NCBI GenBank assembly: GCA_039028895.1
Contig: JBCCHF010000051.1
Location: 1-38,809, forward strand
Source of the DNA: JAHDCJ01 sp039028895
GTDB lineage: Bacteria > Bacteroidota > Bacteroidia > Chitinophagales > Saprospiraceae
Length of the DNA stretch: 38,809 bases
Direction: 5' to 3'
Of this stretch, positions 16,972-25,716 are shown one piece after another. Positions within the stretch are counted from its first letter, which is position 1. Every line of letters starts with the position of its first letter. Under the pieces are notes generated by a model. The model ran no database searches and had not been told where the DNA came from. It saw only the letters and a list, made by a program, of their open reading frames with translations. The position numbers and the translations under genes were made by a program.

Positions 16972-18009
16972 TTATGCAGCTAACTGCTTTTGTCTTCTGT
17001 AGAACTCGCCAAAAGAGATCATTTTCTGATTCTCTTCGTCCCATAATTTGTTGAAGACTGTTTTGAGACTTTCAGTAAAGGTCATTACAGTTACATACTT
17101 ACCAAATGCCGGATTTTCGTTGTGGCAACGCTCGAGATTGTAATTAGGAATAAGCGAGCTCAGGTGATGAATATGGTGAAACCCAATATTACCGGAAAGC
17201 CACTGAAAAACCTTTGGTAGTTTGTAATAACTACTGCCCTTCACTGCTGAAAGCAGGTAATCCCAATTCCCTTTAAAAGCTTTATAGTTGTTTTTGTGAT
17301 TGTGCTGAACATAAAAGAACCAGACACTGGTAACGGCAAAAACATAGAAAATTGGAATCTGGACCATAAAGAATTTTTTCCATCCAAGGAAAAACCCTAA
17401 GGAAAGATAAACGGACAGTACTGTAGCATTATTAATCAATAATGAACGACGGGTCGTTTTCCAGTTCCATAGTCTTCTGATATTAAATCGGTTGTTGACG
17501 ATCATATAATAAACAGGCCCGATAAAAAATAGAATGATAGGATTACGGAAAAGGCGGTAACGCAATCTCCTGATTGGTGAATGAGATTCAAACTCTTTAA
17601 CGGTCATGACTGATATATCGCCAATCTTACGGCTTTCCCGATCCAGTTGTCCGTTATGGGCATGATGGAAGTTATGCTCCCTTGCCCAGTACTTATAAGG
17701 TACGAAGCTGAACATACTACAAATGAATCCGACCAGGTTGTTGAGTTTTCTTGATTTAAAGAAAGACTGATGGCCACAATCATGCTGGATGGTAAAGATC
17801 TTGAGCAAGAAAAATGCATTGACAATCCCTAAGAATAATGTCAGAAAATAGGAGACCCTAAGGCTGAAATACATAGCGACCCACAGGGCTACAAAAGGAA
17901 GAAAAGCTCCTAAAATTTGACTCAATGCTTTTTTACTGTTCGGTTTCTGATATTTGGCCACAATCTCTGGCCAATTAGCAAGCGATTTTTTAATTTCTTC
18001 TAGTTGCAT
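16972..18009 (-). CDS. membrane fatty acid desaturase
   Basis: A 345-residue di-iron membrane desaturase that introduces a double bond into acyl chains. The three histidine boxes are complete: HDCGH (76-80), HNFHH (112-116) and HHIHH (278-282), spaced as in the acyl-lipid desaturase (DesA, delta-12-like) family. Four hydrophobic segments (two near 35-70 and two in the 150-225 range) fit the usual topology. Regioselectivity and the acyl carrier cannot be read from the sequence. It is divergent from the beta-propeller gene with 107 bp between starts, and upstream of the LtrA gene on the same strand. A role in membrane fluidity is an inference from the family. Confidence 0.9.
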   Translation of the reverse strand: MQLEEIKKSLANWPEIVAKYQKPNSKKALSQILGAFLPFVALWVAMYFSLRVSYFLTLFLGIVNAFFLLKIFTIQHDCGHQSFFKSRKLNNLVGFICSMFSFVPYKYWAREHNFHHAHNGQLDRESRKIGDISVMTVKEFESHSPIRRLRYRLFRNPIILFFIGPVYYMIVNNRFNIRRLWNWKTTRRSLLINNATVLSVYLSLGFFLGWKKFFMVQIPIFYVFAVTSVWFFYVQHNHKNNYKAFKGNWDYLLSAVKGSSYYKLPKVFQWLSGNIGFHHIHHLSSLIPNYNLERCHNENPAFGKYVTVMTFTESLKTVFNKLWDEENQKMISFGEFYRRQKQLAA

Positions 18010-18116
18010 AAACTGTGTTCATTTGCGATCGTGTAAAATTAGAATTTATCTTTATGATTGTTCTGGTTTTCTACGAATTTTTACCTTTAAGGAAACGTAA
18101 TCTCAAAATCTAGAAA

Positions 18117-21008
18117 ATGAAAAGCCTAAATCTCCTCATCTTACTTTTGTTGCCTTTCTTGTCTTTTGCTCAACAACCACCTTACACGCCAGCAAAAGAA
18201 AGGCTAGCAGGCTTTGAAGTCCGAAAGGAACTCAACGAAAATTCCCTCGTTTCAAATATCGAATTTACTTCGGTCGGACCTACTGTAATGAGCGGTAGGG
18301 TAGCTGATCTTGCTGTAAACCCTAACAATCCAACTGAGTTTTATGTTGCTTATGCTGCAGGAGGATTATGGAAAACAGAAAATAATGGGATCACTTTCGA
18401 ACCCGTTTTTGATAATCAGGCCGTCTTGACAATGGGTGATGTCGCTGTAGATTGGGAGCGCAATATCATTTGGGTCGGAACTGGTGAAAACAATTCTAGC
18501 CGTTCTTCCTACTCCGGAACAGGTATGTATAAAAGCACCGATGGCGGCAAAACCTGGAGTCACCTCGGTTTGGAGGAAAGTCATCATATCGGAAGAATCG
18601 TCTTACATCCCAATGATCCCAATACTGCCTGGGTTGGCGTTTTAGGGCATTTATATTCTCCCAATCAGGAAAGAGGTTTGTATAAAACCACTGATGGCGG
18701 GGCAACCTGGAATAAAACCCTTTTTGTTGATGAAGACGCTGGTATCATTGATGTTGTGGTAAATCCCAATGCCCCTAATGAATTATACGCTGCTTCCTGG
18801 GAACGCAAAAGGAGAGCGTGGAATTTTTGGGAAGGTGGAGCCAATTCAAAAATCTTTAAGTCTGTAGATGGAGGAGAGACATGGGATGTAATTACAGATG
18901 CGGAAAGAGCGTTCCCAACAGGAGAAGGGGTAGGAAGAATAGGTCTTGACCTTTATGTCGATGGAGACAAAACCATCCTGTATGCCTTTCTTGATAACCA
19001 GGACAGAAGACCTGAAGATGAAAAAGAGGAAGACGATGTACTGACAAAAGATGATTTGAGAGATATGTCAAAAGAAGATTTCTTGCAACTTGATGAAAAA
19101 CAGATTAGCAAGTTCATCTCAAGCAATAGATTTCCGGATTCTGATGAATTTGAAACTTCAAATATCATTGCCAAAGTAAAAGATGGGTCCATCACCCCTT
19201 TAACATTAGTGGAATATCTTGAAAATGCCAATGCTATGCTTTTCGATACGCCTGTGATCGGTGGTGAGTTGTACAAGTCAGAAGATGGCGGGCATAGCTG
19301 GACAAAAACCCATGAAGGCTTTATTGATGACTTCGTTTACTCTTATGGCTACTATTTTGGTGAAGTAAGAGTTGCCGATTACGATTCAGATAAGGTATTT
19401 ATTATGGGTGTTCCGATCCTGAGGTCTGATGATGGTGGTAAAACCTTTAAGTCCATCAATGGTGATAATGTACACGTCGATCACCATGCTCTTTGGGTTA
19501 ACCCTAATTTAAAGGGGCATATCATCAACGGGAACGATGGCGGTGTAAATATCAGCTACGACGATGGTGAATCATGGACTAAATGTAATTCTCCGGCTGT
19601 TGGCACATTCTACACGGTTAACTATGACATGGCCAAACCATATAATATTTATGGTGGTTTACAAGATAATGGTGTCTGGGTTGGTAGTAGTAATTACAGC
19701 GCTAGTGACCGCTGGCACTCTTCTGGAAGGTATCCTTATCAAAGCATAATGGGTGGTGACGGTATGCAGATTGCTGTTGATACCCGTGATAACAATACAG
19801 TTTACACCGGTTACCAGTTTGGAAATTACTTCCGTATTAACCAAGCTACCGACCAAAGAACATATATCACACCTAGTCATAAATTAGGCGACAGACCTTA
19901 CAGGTGGAACTGGCAAACACCTATCCATCTATCTATACACAATGAAGATATCCTGTATATGGGATCTAATAAGTTTCACCGTTCAATGAATCAGGGGGAT
20001 GACTTTGAAACCCTTTCAGATGACTTGACGAAGGGTGGGAAAAAAGGAGACGTTGCTTTTGGGACCTTGACGTCAATTCACGAATCGCCTACAAGATTTG
20101 GTTTGGTATACGTCGGAAGTGATGATGGTCTCATTCACGTAACCAAAGATGGGGGGTACACCTGGAAGAAAATCAGTGACAACCTCCCCCAGGATATGTG
20201 GGTGAGCCGTGTTTATGCCTCAGCACATAAAGAATCGAGAGTATATATAGCATTAAATGGTTACAGATGGGATAAATTCACTGCGATGATCTATATGTCA
20301 GATAATTATGGTGAAAATTGGGTTTCAGTAGCTAATGGCCTTCCGGCAGAATCGGTGAATGTATTCAAAGAAGACCCAAATAATGAAAAAGTGCTTTATG
20401 TGGGGACTGATCACGCCCTTTATGTTTCAATCAATGGCGGCAAAAGCTGGATGGGAATGAACCAGGGTTTGCCTGATGCTCCTGTGCATGATCTTGTTGT
20501 GCATCCAAGAGAATCCGAAATTATTATCGCTACCCACGGGCGATCAATTTATACCGCCGATGTAAAACATCTGCAGATCTTACATGATAGTATTGTTGAA
20601 AAGGATTTCCATCTTTTTGCCATAAATAAGATGCGTTACCGCTCAAATTGGGGGAATACCTGGAGCAAGTGGCTTGAAGTACAGGAACCAACTGTCAAAT
20701 TTCCGGTTTACTTGAAATCCGGAGGCAAGGTTACTACGAAGATAATGTCTGACGATATGGAACTCTTCAGCTTTGATACTGATTGCCGGAAAGGCATAAA
20801 TTATATCGAATATCACCTTGAGCTGGCTCCTGATATTGTAAAAGCCTATGAAGAAGCATTAAATCAAGATCTGAAAGATGGTGAGGACCCGATTACCCTT
20901 GAGGAAGCAGGGAACGAAAAGACCTATATCTACAAAGGAAACTACAAGATCATTCTTGAAAAAGATGGAAAAACTCTAGAAGGAAAGCTCAAGATCAGCG
21001 ATAAGTGA
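18117..21008 (+). CDS. secreted Asp-box beta-propeller protein (VPS10/sortilin-like)
   Basis: A 963-residue exported protein: signal peptide MKSLNLLILLLLPFLSFAQ, then a beta-propeller with about ten Asp-box (BNR-like) motifs, for example STDGGKTWSHLG, TTDGGATWNKT, SVDGGETWDVI, SEDGGHSWTKT, SDDGGKTFKSI, TKDGGYTWKKI and SINGGKSWMGM. A charged, probably helical insert (about residues 298-385, rich in Asp, Glu and Lys) interrupts the blades. Family members are annotated as VPS10 or sialidase-like, but I see no sialidase arginine triad, so binding or scaffolding is more likely than catalysis. There is no T9SS sorting domain. The stop overlaps the next start (GTGA, 21005-21008), indicating translational coupling with the phosphodiester glycosidase gene. 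Confidence 0.85.
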   Translation: MKSLNLLILLLLPFLSFAQQPPYTPAKERLAGFEVRKELNENSLVSNIEFTSVGPTVMSGRVADLAVNPNNPTEFYVAYAAGGLWKTENNGITFEPVFDNQAVLTMGDVAVDWERNIIWVGTGENNSSRSSYSGTGMYKSTDGGKTWSHLGLEESHHIGRIVLHPNDPNTAWVGVLGHLYSPNQERGLYKTTDGGATWNKTLFVDEDAGIIDVVVNPNAPNELYAASWERKRRAWNFWEGGANSKIFKSVDGGETWDVITDAERAFPTGEGVGRIGLDLYVDGDKTILYAFLDNQDRRPEDEKEEDDVLTKDDLRDMSKEDFLQLDEKQISKFISSNRFPDSDEFETSNIIAKVKDGSITPLTLVEYLENANAMLFDTPVIGGELYKSEDGGHSWTKTHEGFIDDFVYSYGYYFGEVRVADYDSDKVFIMGVPILRSDDGGKTFKSINGDNVHVDHHALWVNPNLKGHIINGNDGGVNISYDDGESWTKCNSPAVGTFYTVNYDMAKPYNIYGGLQDNGVWVGSSNYSASDRWHSSGRYPYQSIMGGDGMQIAVDTRDNNTVYTGYQFGNYFRINQATDQRTYITPSHKLGDRPYRWNWQTPIHLSIHNEDILYMGSNKFHRSMNQGDDFETLSDDLTKGGKKGDVAFGTLTSIHESPTRFGLVYVGSDDGLIHVTKDGGYTWKKISDNLPQDMWVSRVYASAHKESRVYIALNGYRWDKFTAMIYMSDNYGENWVSVANGLPAESVNVFKEDPNNEKVLYVGTDHALYVSINGGKSWMGMNQGLPDAPVHDLVVHPRESEIIIATHGRSIYTADVKHLQILHDSIVEKDFHLFAINKMRYRSNWGNTWSKWLEVQEPTVKFPVYLKSGGKVTTKIMSDDMELFSFDTDCRKGINYIEYHLELAPDIVKAYEEALNQDLKDGEDPITLEEAGNEKTYIYKGNYKIILEKDGKTLEGKLKISDK

Positions 21009-21973
21009 AAGTAAAAAGCATACTGCTTACCTGGGCCTTGATCCTTGGAGGATTTATCCTGTTCAGTCAATATTGTAACGAGCCAGTTAGTGAGGACTCA
21101 GCAGATCAGCCTTCCAGTGATACCCTTGTCATCGAAAAAAACGAGGCATCAGTTGATTTCCACCAAAAAGAGGTCATTAGTACCCGCCTGTCATTCGAAA
21201 AAAGACATATTCCTGAAACGCTGAATTGGGAAAAGATCGATAAAGGTCTCGAATATGTTGAAGCTGATGCACCTTTACTGGCTTCTGTAGGAGATTCCAA
21301 AATCAGCATTCTTAAAATTGACCCTGAGGTCTATAAATTTGAACTGCTTTCCGCAAAAATTAAAGGAAGGGAGAATAAGACGGTCGAAGAATGGGCCGAT
21401 GATTTCGGATTAATTGCAGTCATCAATGCTGGAATGTTCCAAACCGACTACAAGACCAATGTAGGGTTCATGAAAAATTACGACTTCATCAACAACAGCC
21501 ATATGCAAAAGGATTATAACCTGATGGCTGCCTTTAACAGGAAATCAGATAATGTCGCCCCTTTTCAGTTAATCGACCTGGAGTGTCAGCCGTGGGAGGA
21601 GTGGAAAAACAAGTACAATTCCTACACCCAAAGCATAAGGATGATTGACTGTAACCAGGAAAACAAATGGAGTAAGCAAGAACGTTTTTGGAGCATGATA
21701 ACGATTGGGACCGACCAGGCGGGAAATGTGCTTTTTGTATTTACGAGAACGCCATACCGGGTACACGACTTTACCAATATGATCCTTCAGCTACCATTGA
21801 ATATTGATCGCTTAATGTATCTTGAAGGTGGACCAGAAGCTTCCTTGTTTGTAAAATACAAAGGGAAAGAAGTAAAAAAGATGGGGAGCTATGAATCGGG
21901 TTTTAACCAGGCTGATGATAATTATCACTTCTGGTCTCTACCAAATGTGATCGGAGTGAAAAAGATTAATTGA
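21005..21973 (+). CDS. phosphodiester glycosidase (NAGPA-type) domain protein
   Basis: A 322-residue protein with an N-terminal membrane or lipoprotein signal (MKVKSILLTWALILGGFILF, Cys24 shortly after) and a NAGPA-like phosphodiester glycosidase domain from about residue 85 to the end. Key blocks are VINAGMF (catalytic-region motif), MITIGTDQAGNVLFVFTR and YLEGGPEASLFV. The mammalian relative removes covering N-acetylglucosamine from phosphodiester-linked sugars; bacterial members are thought to act on cell-surface or matrix phosphodiester sugars. The only start is GTG 21005, which overlaps the preceding stop by four bases. The lipase-like gene begins 33 bp downstream, so three genes form one operon. 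Confidence 0.82.
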   Translation: MKVKSILLTWALILGGFILFSQYCNEPVSEDSADQPSSDTLVIEKNEASVDFHQKEVISTRLSFEKRHIPETLNWEKIDKGLEYVEADAPLLASVGDSKISILKIDPEVYKFELLSAKIKGRENKTVEEWADDFGLIAVINAGMFQTDYKTNVGFMKNYDFINNSHMQKDYNLMAAFNRKSDNVAPFQLIDLECQPWEEWKNKYNSYTQSIRMIDCNQENKWSKQERFWSMITIGTDQAGNVLFVFTRTPYRVHDFTNMILQLPLNIDRLMYLEGGPEASLFVKYKGKEVKKMGSYESGFNQADDNYHFWSLPNVIGVKKIN

Positions 21974-22006
21974 ACGGCAAAACCAGTGCCAACAAAAAAA
22001 GAAACC

Positions 22007-23326
22007 ATGTTAAAGAAACTGTTCATTATGTTGTTCGTTGGTTTTATCGCGTCATTAGGTTGCAAGGAAACAGAAGTTCCACCCACACCGCCGCCACCGC
22101 CGGAGCCAACCTGCGATGACACTAAATTGCCTATTGTCTTTGCTCATGGTTTTCTTGGATCTGGAGATACCTATACTAACCCATTTCTTTTATTTACTTC
22201 GAATGGTTATTGTGGTGACAGGATTTTTGCCTACGATTGGAACAGTCTTGACAATGCATTGAACCAGGACTCTCTTCTTGATCTGTTTGTTGACCGGGTT
22301 TTAGCAGAAACAAGTGCTTCTCAGATAAATCTTGCTGGTCATTCAGCAGGTGGTAGTTTGGGGTATAGTTACCTTTCTGATGTTAATCGGGCCGCTAAAG
22401 TTGCCAATTATGTACATATTGGAAGTGGCCCACAAGCACAGCCTGCCGGACCTTCAGGCGAAGTACCTACACTTAACATTTGGTCGAATGGCGATATGGT
22501 GGTTGCCGGTGCGGATATCCCTGGAGCGACTAATCTGGAACTTAATGGCCTTGACCACTACGAAGTGGCGACCATCATACAAAGCTTTGTTGCCATGTAC
22601 GAATTTTTTAATAATGGAGAAAGTCCGGCTACCCAGGTGATTGAGGAAGATGATGATGTTACCGTTTCCGGAAAGGTGCTGACATTTGGTGAAAACCAAC
22701 CTAATGTCGGTGCTACTATTAATATTTACCAGCTTAATCCCGAAACAGGTCAGCGGTTGAATGAAAAGCCGGATGGTGTTTTGGATGCAGATGCTGATGG
22801 CAATTGGGGACCGTTTACGGTTGTTCCGGAAGCGCCTTATGAGTTTTTGGTGGAAGGTGTAAATGTTGATGATCGACCTGTAATCTATTATCGGGAAGGC
22901 TTTTTGAAATCAAACAAGCTCGTCTATTTGCGCACATTACCTTCCCCTGGCTCTATTGCAGGCTTACTGGTAGCTGCTTTGCCACAGGATGACAACCAGA
23001 CCGCACTAGCTGTCTTTTCGTCTTCACAGGCTGTTATAGCCGACCGTGATGCACTCTTCGTGGATGGAGTAGACCTTGCGATTCCGGAATTTGCTTCGGC
23101 AGACCAGACGACAATTGCCTATTTTCTGTATGATGATGATGGTGATGGGCAAACCTCGGGAAATGCAATTACCCTGTTTACTTTATCGCCTTTTATTGCC
23201 GGGGTAGATCTTTTTATTCCAACGGCGCCTCCAGCCTCTGTTGAGATTGAATTTAATGGAAGGAAAATGTACGTCCGTAACTGGAGATCAGAAACAGATG
23301 GAGTAGTAGTCGCTGTTTTTGACTAA
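22007..23326 (+). CDS. lipase/esterase-like alpha/beta hydrolase lipoprotein
   Basis: A 439-residue protein. I chose ATG 22007 over the in-frame GTG at 21986 because it gives a compact lipoprotein signal (MLKKLFIMLFVGFIASLGC, Cys19). A Pro-rich linker (PPTPPPPPEP) leads into an alpha/beta hydrolase domain with oxyanion region VFAHGFLGSGD and nucleophile elbow GHSAGG (Ser113 from this start); candidate acid and base lie near IWSNGD and LDHYEV. The second half (from about 215) has beta-rich domains (VTVSGKVLTFGENQP, DADADGNWGPFTVVPEAP) recalling the C-terminal domains of Archaeoglobus-type lipases; that comparison is from memory. It should act on esters at the cell envelope. It is the last gene of the three-gene operon and ends 4 bp from the convergent gene's stop. 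Confidence 0.8.
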   Translation: MLKKLFIMLFVGFIASLGCKETEVPPTPPPPPEPTCDDTKLPIVFAHGFLGSGDTYTNPFLLFTSNGYCGDRIFAYDWNSLDNALNQDSLLDLFVDRVLAETSASQINLAGHSAGGSLGYSYLSDVNRAAKVANYVHIGSGPQAQPAGPSGEVPTLNIWSNGDMVVAGADIPGATNLELNGLDHYEVATIIQSFVAMYEFFNNGESPATQVIEEDDDVTVSGKVLTFGENQPNVGATINIYQLNPETGQRLNEKPDGVLDADADGNWGPFTVVPEAPYEFLVEGVNVDDRPVIYYREGFLKSNKLVYLRTLPSPGSIAGLLVAALPQDDNQTALAVFSSSQAVIADRDALFVDGVDLAIPEFASADQTTIAYFLYDDDGDGQTSGNAITLFTLSPFIAGVDLFIPTAPPASVEIEFNGRKMYVRNWRSETDGVVVAVFD

Positions 23327-23330
23327 TAGT

Positions 23331-24854
23331 TTATGAAAAATAATCCAGCAAAGTTTCAAAGTAAGATTGCTTTTTGACTCTTGACTCCAGCCATATTTGG
23401 TAATTGATTGCCTCGTTACTGCCTGGTTCAAAAGGCGGTGATTCCTGGCTAAAAGCTTCAATACGTTCCATCAGCTTGGCATTTGTCAACGGTGCTGGCA
23501 GGCTCATCAACTTTTGAATGATGTTAAGAAATTCCTTTTCACGAGCATAATCAGGCAGTCTGAGTAGGTTGCGTTGACTCCGCTTTACTTCCTTTACTCT
23601 AGACAGAATATATTCAATGTCTTCTGTCTCATAATGGATAAGAATGTCTACAATAAAGATATTGAGCTTCCATTGTGGTGACATCTTTTTAAATATGTCT
23701 GAATAGAAAAACGGTGTAAGATGCTCCTGAGCGTTGTTGATCTCATCCTTGGAGTAATAGGCAATCGTTAGGTTCAATTGAAAAATTACTATCAGGTTGA
23801 ATGGTAGGTCGGCAATATCCTTGATCCTGAAGTTTTCAAAATACTCCTCCTGGAAGGTGGTCAGAATTTCGATACTCTTATCCACTTCGTCATTATAATA
23901 GTGGGAAGCAAAGATGATTTGATAATACGACCACTTGTATTTATCGAAATACAGTTTATTATATTTTAACAATTCCTGGTAAAGTTGTTGTGCGTAATGC
24001 AACGACAACTTTAATGTTCTGGTCTTTTGCAATGTGTTAATCAACCAAATAAGTAATCTGATCTTTTCTTCATGGCTTGATTTTGTGAAGACATTGTCCT
24101 TTTCAAAGGAATTGAGACTTGAGATCAGGTATTCTTTTAGTGGCTCGAACTTCTTTTCCTGATGCAAAATGGTCCTGATTACCGTGTGAATCTTTAATTT
24201 TGCCTGCGGAGAATTAGTGATAAAAGCATTGTTCTTGAGTTTCTCATTGATGTTTTTCAGGATCTGCGTGGCGTCTTTATCTTTTCCGCCATAGTTTTTA
24301 GTACGCAAATCATAACTGATCTCAGCGGTTAGGTGTTCCAGTTCGTTTAATGGTTGAATCTGCTTTTGAATTTCATCTTTCTTCTCAATATAAGCTCGGG
24401 GATTAATTTCACTGAAATATGGACTTAGCTGGATGACTTCATTATAGATATTTTCAAGCAGGTCGTAGTATTCTGAGCTCAATGCCTTTTTTTCTGCTTC
24501 CATGAGAAGATCAAAAGTGCTTTGATAATCGTTCTTATGATAAGAGATCTTTGCCAGGATCAACAATTTGTAAATGGCAGTCTTTTCATCAATGTCACTG
24601 TACAGCAATAAAAGACTTTGATCTATTTCATCTAACAAACGATTTTTAAGTCGGTAAAATGCGTTTTTGTTAAGATCGGGAAATAAGTTCTCGTGAATAC
24701 CAGCTTCGGAAGGATACTTCTTAGTTTTGAATGCATCGAAAAGCGTTACAATTTTTTTAGAACGGTTTTCAACTTTGATACGGTTAGCGTAGATCTTAAA
24801 GTTTCGCGCTTCCTGCTTATTCAATGATTCTATAACTTTATTAAGCTTACGCAT
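23331..24854 (-). CDS. helical-repeat hypothetical protein (paralogue of 173-1663)
   Basis: A 507-residue soluble protein with no signal peptide, dominated by amphipathic helices rich in Leu, Glu, Lys and aromatic residues; the spacing suggests a TPR-like solenoid. The N-terminus (MRKLNKVIESLNKQEARNFKIYA) matches the block following about residue 24 in the 496-residue protein at 173-1663, and both end with a similar helical segment containing (Q/L)-I/L-W-L-x-(S/A)-x-(V/I)-(K/E)-K. It starts with a normal ATG, unlike its paralogue. Function unknown; its role is likely cytoplasmic protein binding. It is divergent from the small secreted protein gene at 24953 with 98 bp between them. Confidence 0.78.
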   Translation of the reverse strand: MRKLNKVIESLNKQEARNFKIYANRIKVENRSKKIVTLFDAFKTKKYPSEAGIHENLFPDLNKNAFYRLKNRLLDEIDQSLLLLYSDIDEKTAIYKLLILAKISYHKNDYQSTFDLLMEAEKKALSSEYYDLLENIYNEVIQLSPYFSEINPRAYIEKKDEIQKQIQPLNELEHLTAEISYDLRTKNYGGKDKDATQILKNINEKLKNNAFITNSPQAKLKIHTVIRTILHQEKKFEPLKEYLISSLNSFEKDNVFTKSSHEEKIRLLIWLINTLQKTRTLKLSLHYAQQLYQELLKYNKLYFDKYKWSYYQIIFASHYYNDEVDKSIEILTTFQEEYFENFRIKDIADLPFNLIVIFQLNLTIAYYSKDEINNAQEHLTPFFYSDIFKKMSPQWKLNIFIVDILIHYETEDIEYILSRVKEVKRSQRNLLRLPDYAREKEFLNIIQKLMSLPAPLTNAKLMERIEAFSQESPPFEPGSNEAINYQIWLESRVKKQSYFETLLDYFS

Positions 24855-24952
24855 ACAATTGTGTCATTTTTGAACACGTAAGATAATATTTTTTTGAAAA
24901 AGATTAATTGAAAAATATGCTTGTTATTTGTATTATCGAAAGGGGTAAAAAG

Positions 24953-25441
24953 ATGTTAAAGAACAAAATTCATGAAATACGATTATTAGCAGTAGCAATT
25001 TTTGCTTGCCTCTGCATGGTATCAACAACTCATGCTCAAGTTCAACTTGAGACCCTGAACGTTCCATCTGAAGTAACGATGTACTCCACAATGGAGATCA
25101 GCGGTACTTTCAAAAACACCGGAACCTCTGTATACTTCGGGCCGGTCGGAATTGATGTCGAAATAATGGACAATCCGGGTTCATCGGATTCACATTTCGA
25201 ACCACTATTCCTGACTACACAGACACTACAACCTGGGGAAGAATACCACTTTACCCAAACAGTAGCAGTTACTCCCGATAAGTTTGCTGTGAACGGTTAT
25301 GATATTGTAATAATCTACCCACTGGTAGTCAATATCAACCCACAAAACTCATCACCGCAAACGTTCAGTGTGTTTGTCCGGCAATCGTCAGCGCTTCCTG
25401 GTACTGCAACAGAAAGTACCGCGAAAGGCGCAGGCAACTAG
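24953..25441 (+). CDS. small secreted hypothetical protein, Ig-like fold
   Basis: A 162-residue exported protein. I chose ATG 24953 because it gives a good signal peptide (MLKNKIHEIRLLAVAIFACL...THAQ) and has a rare clear ribosome binding site (AGGGG at 24941-24945, 7-nt spacer); upstream in-frame TTG 24908 and ATG 24917 are less likely. The mature part, about 130 residues, is beta-rich, with MYSTMEISGTFKNTGTSVY and LQPGEEYHFTQTVAVTP, like CARDB or other Ig-like domains that begin with a 'new tension/absence' strand pattern. No catalytic residue and no T9SS sorting domain. A good terminator follows at 25526. Confidence 0.65.
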   Translation: MLKNKIHEIRLLAVAIFACLCMVSTTHAQVQLETLNVPSEVTMYSTMEISGTFKNTGTSVYFGPVGIDVEIMDNPGSSDSHFEPLFLTTQTLQPGEEYHFTQTVAVTPDKFAVNGYDIVIIYPLVVNINPQNSSPQTFSVFVRQSSALPGTATESTAKGAGN

Positions 25442-25525
25442 ATACGGCTATTATATGTTTGGTTTTTCATAAAGTAAGTGTAAATTTCAAGGACCTCCTA
25501 ACCCAAATTCTCTCATAACGGAAGT

Positions 25526-25555
25526 TGGCTCCTAAAAAGTTAGGGGCCATTTTTT
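25526..25555 (+). terminator. intrinsic terminator after the small secreted protein
   Basis: GGCTCCTAA (25527-25535) pairs with TTAGGGGCC (25540-25548), one G-T wobble, loop of four, extended by T26-A49, then a run of six T (25550-25555). This is a typical intrinsic terminator 85 bp past the stop. Confidence 0.75.
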
Positions 25556-25568
25556 AAATGAAGAATTT

Positions 25569-25635
25569 ATGAAAAAATGAAAAAATGGTACAATGAAGAA
25601 TAAAGTTTCTTCAGTCCCATTTTTTCATTTTTCAT
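25569..25635. repeat. nested long inverted repeat between two genes
   Basis: Outer arms ATGAAAAAATGAAAAAATGG (25569-25588) and CCATTTTTTCATTTTTCAT (25617-25635) are complementary except for one bulged A. A second perfect stem, TGAAGAA (25594-25600) with TTCTTCA (25607-25613), sits inside. Such nested palindromes resemble bacterial intergenic hairpin elements. It lies between the terminator and the YheT gene. Confidence 0.55.
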
Positions 25636-25716
25636 TTTAAGACGGTCCTATCCAAAATCACTTATCACTCCTTCCCGGGAAATCCCTATTTTTACCGAAA
25701 ATTTCCCGTTCTCCTC

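Noticed and set aside
21986..22006. GTG start for the lipase-like gene
   Set aside because: ATG 22007 gives the compact lipoprotein signal with Cys19.
25672..25681. Palindrome TTCCCGGGAA upstream of yheT
   Set aside because: Ten bases and unsupported by a second copy; not enough to call an operator.
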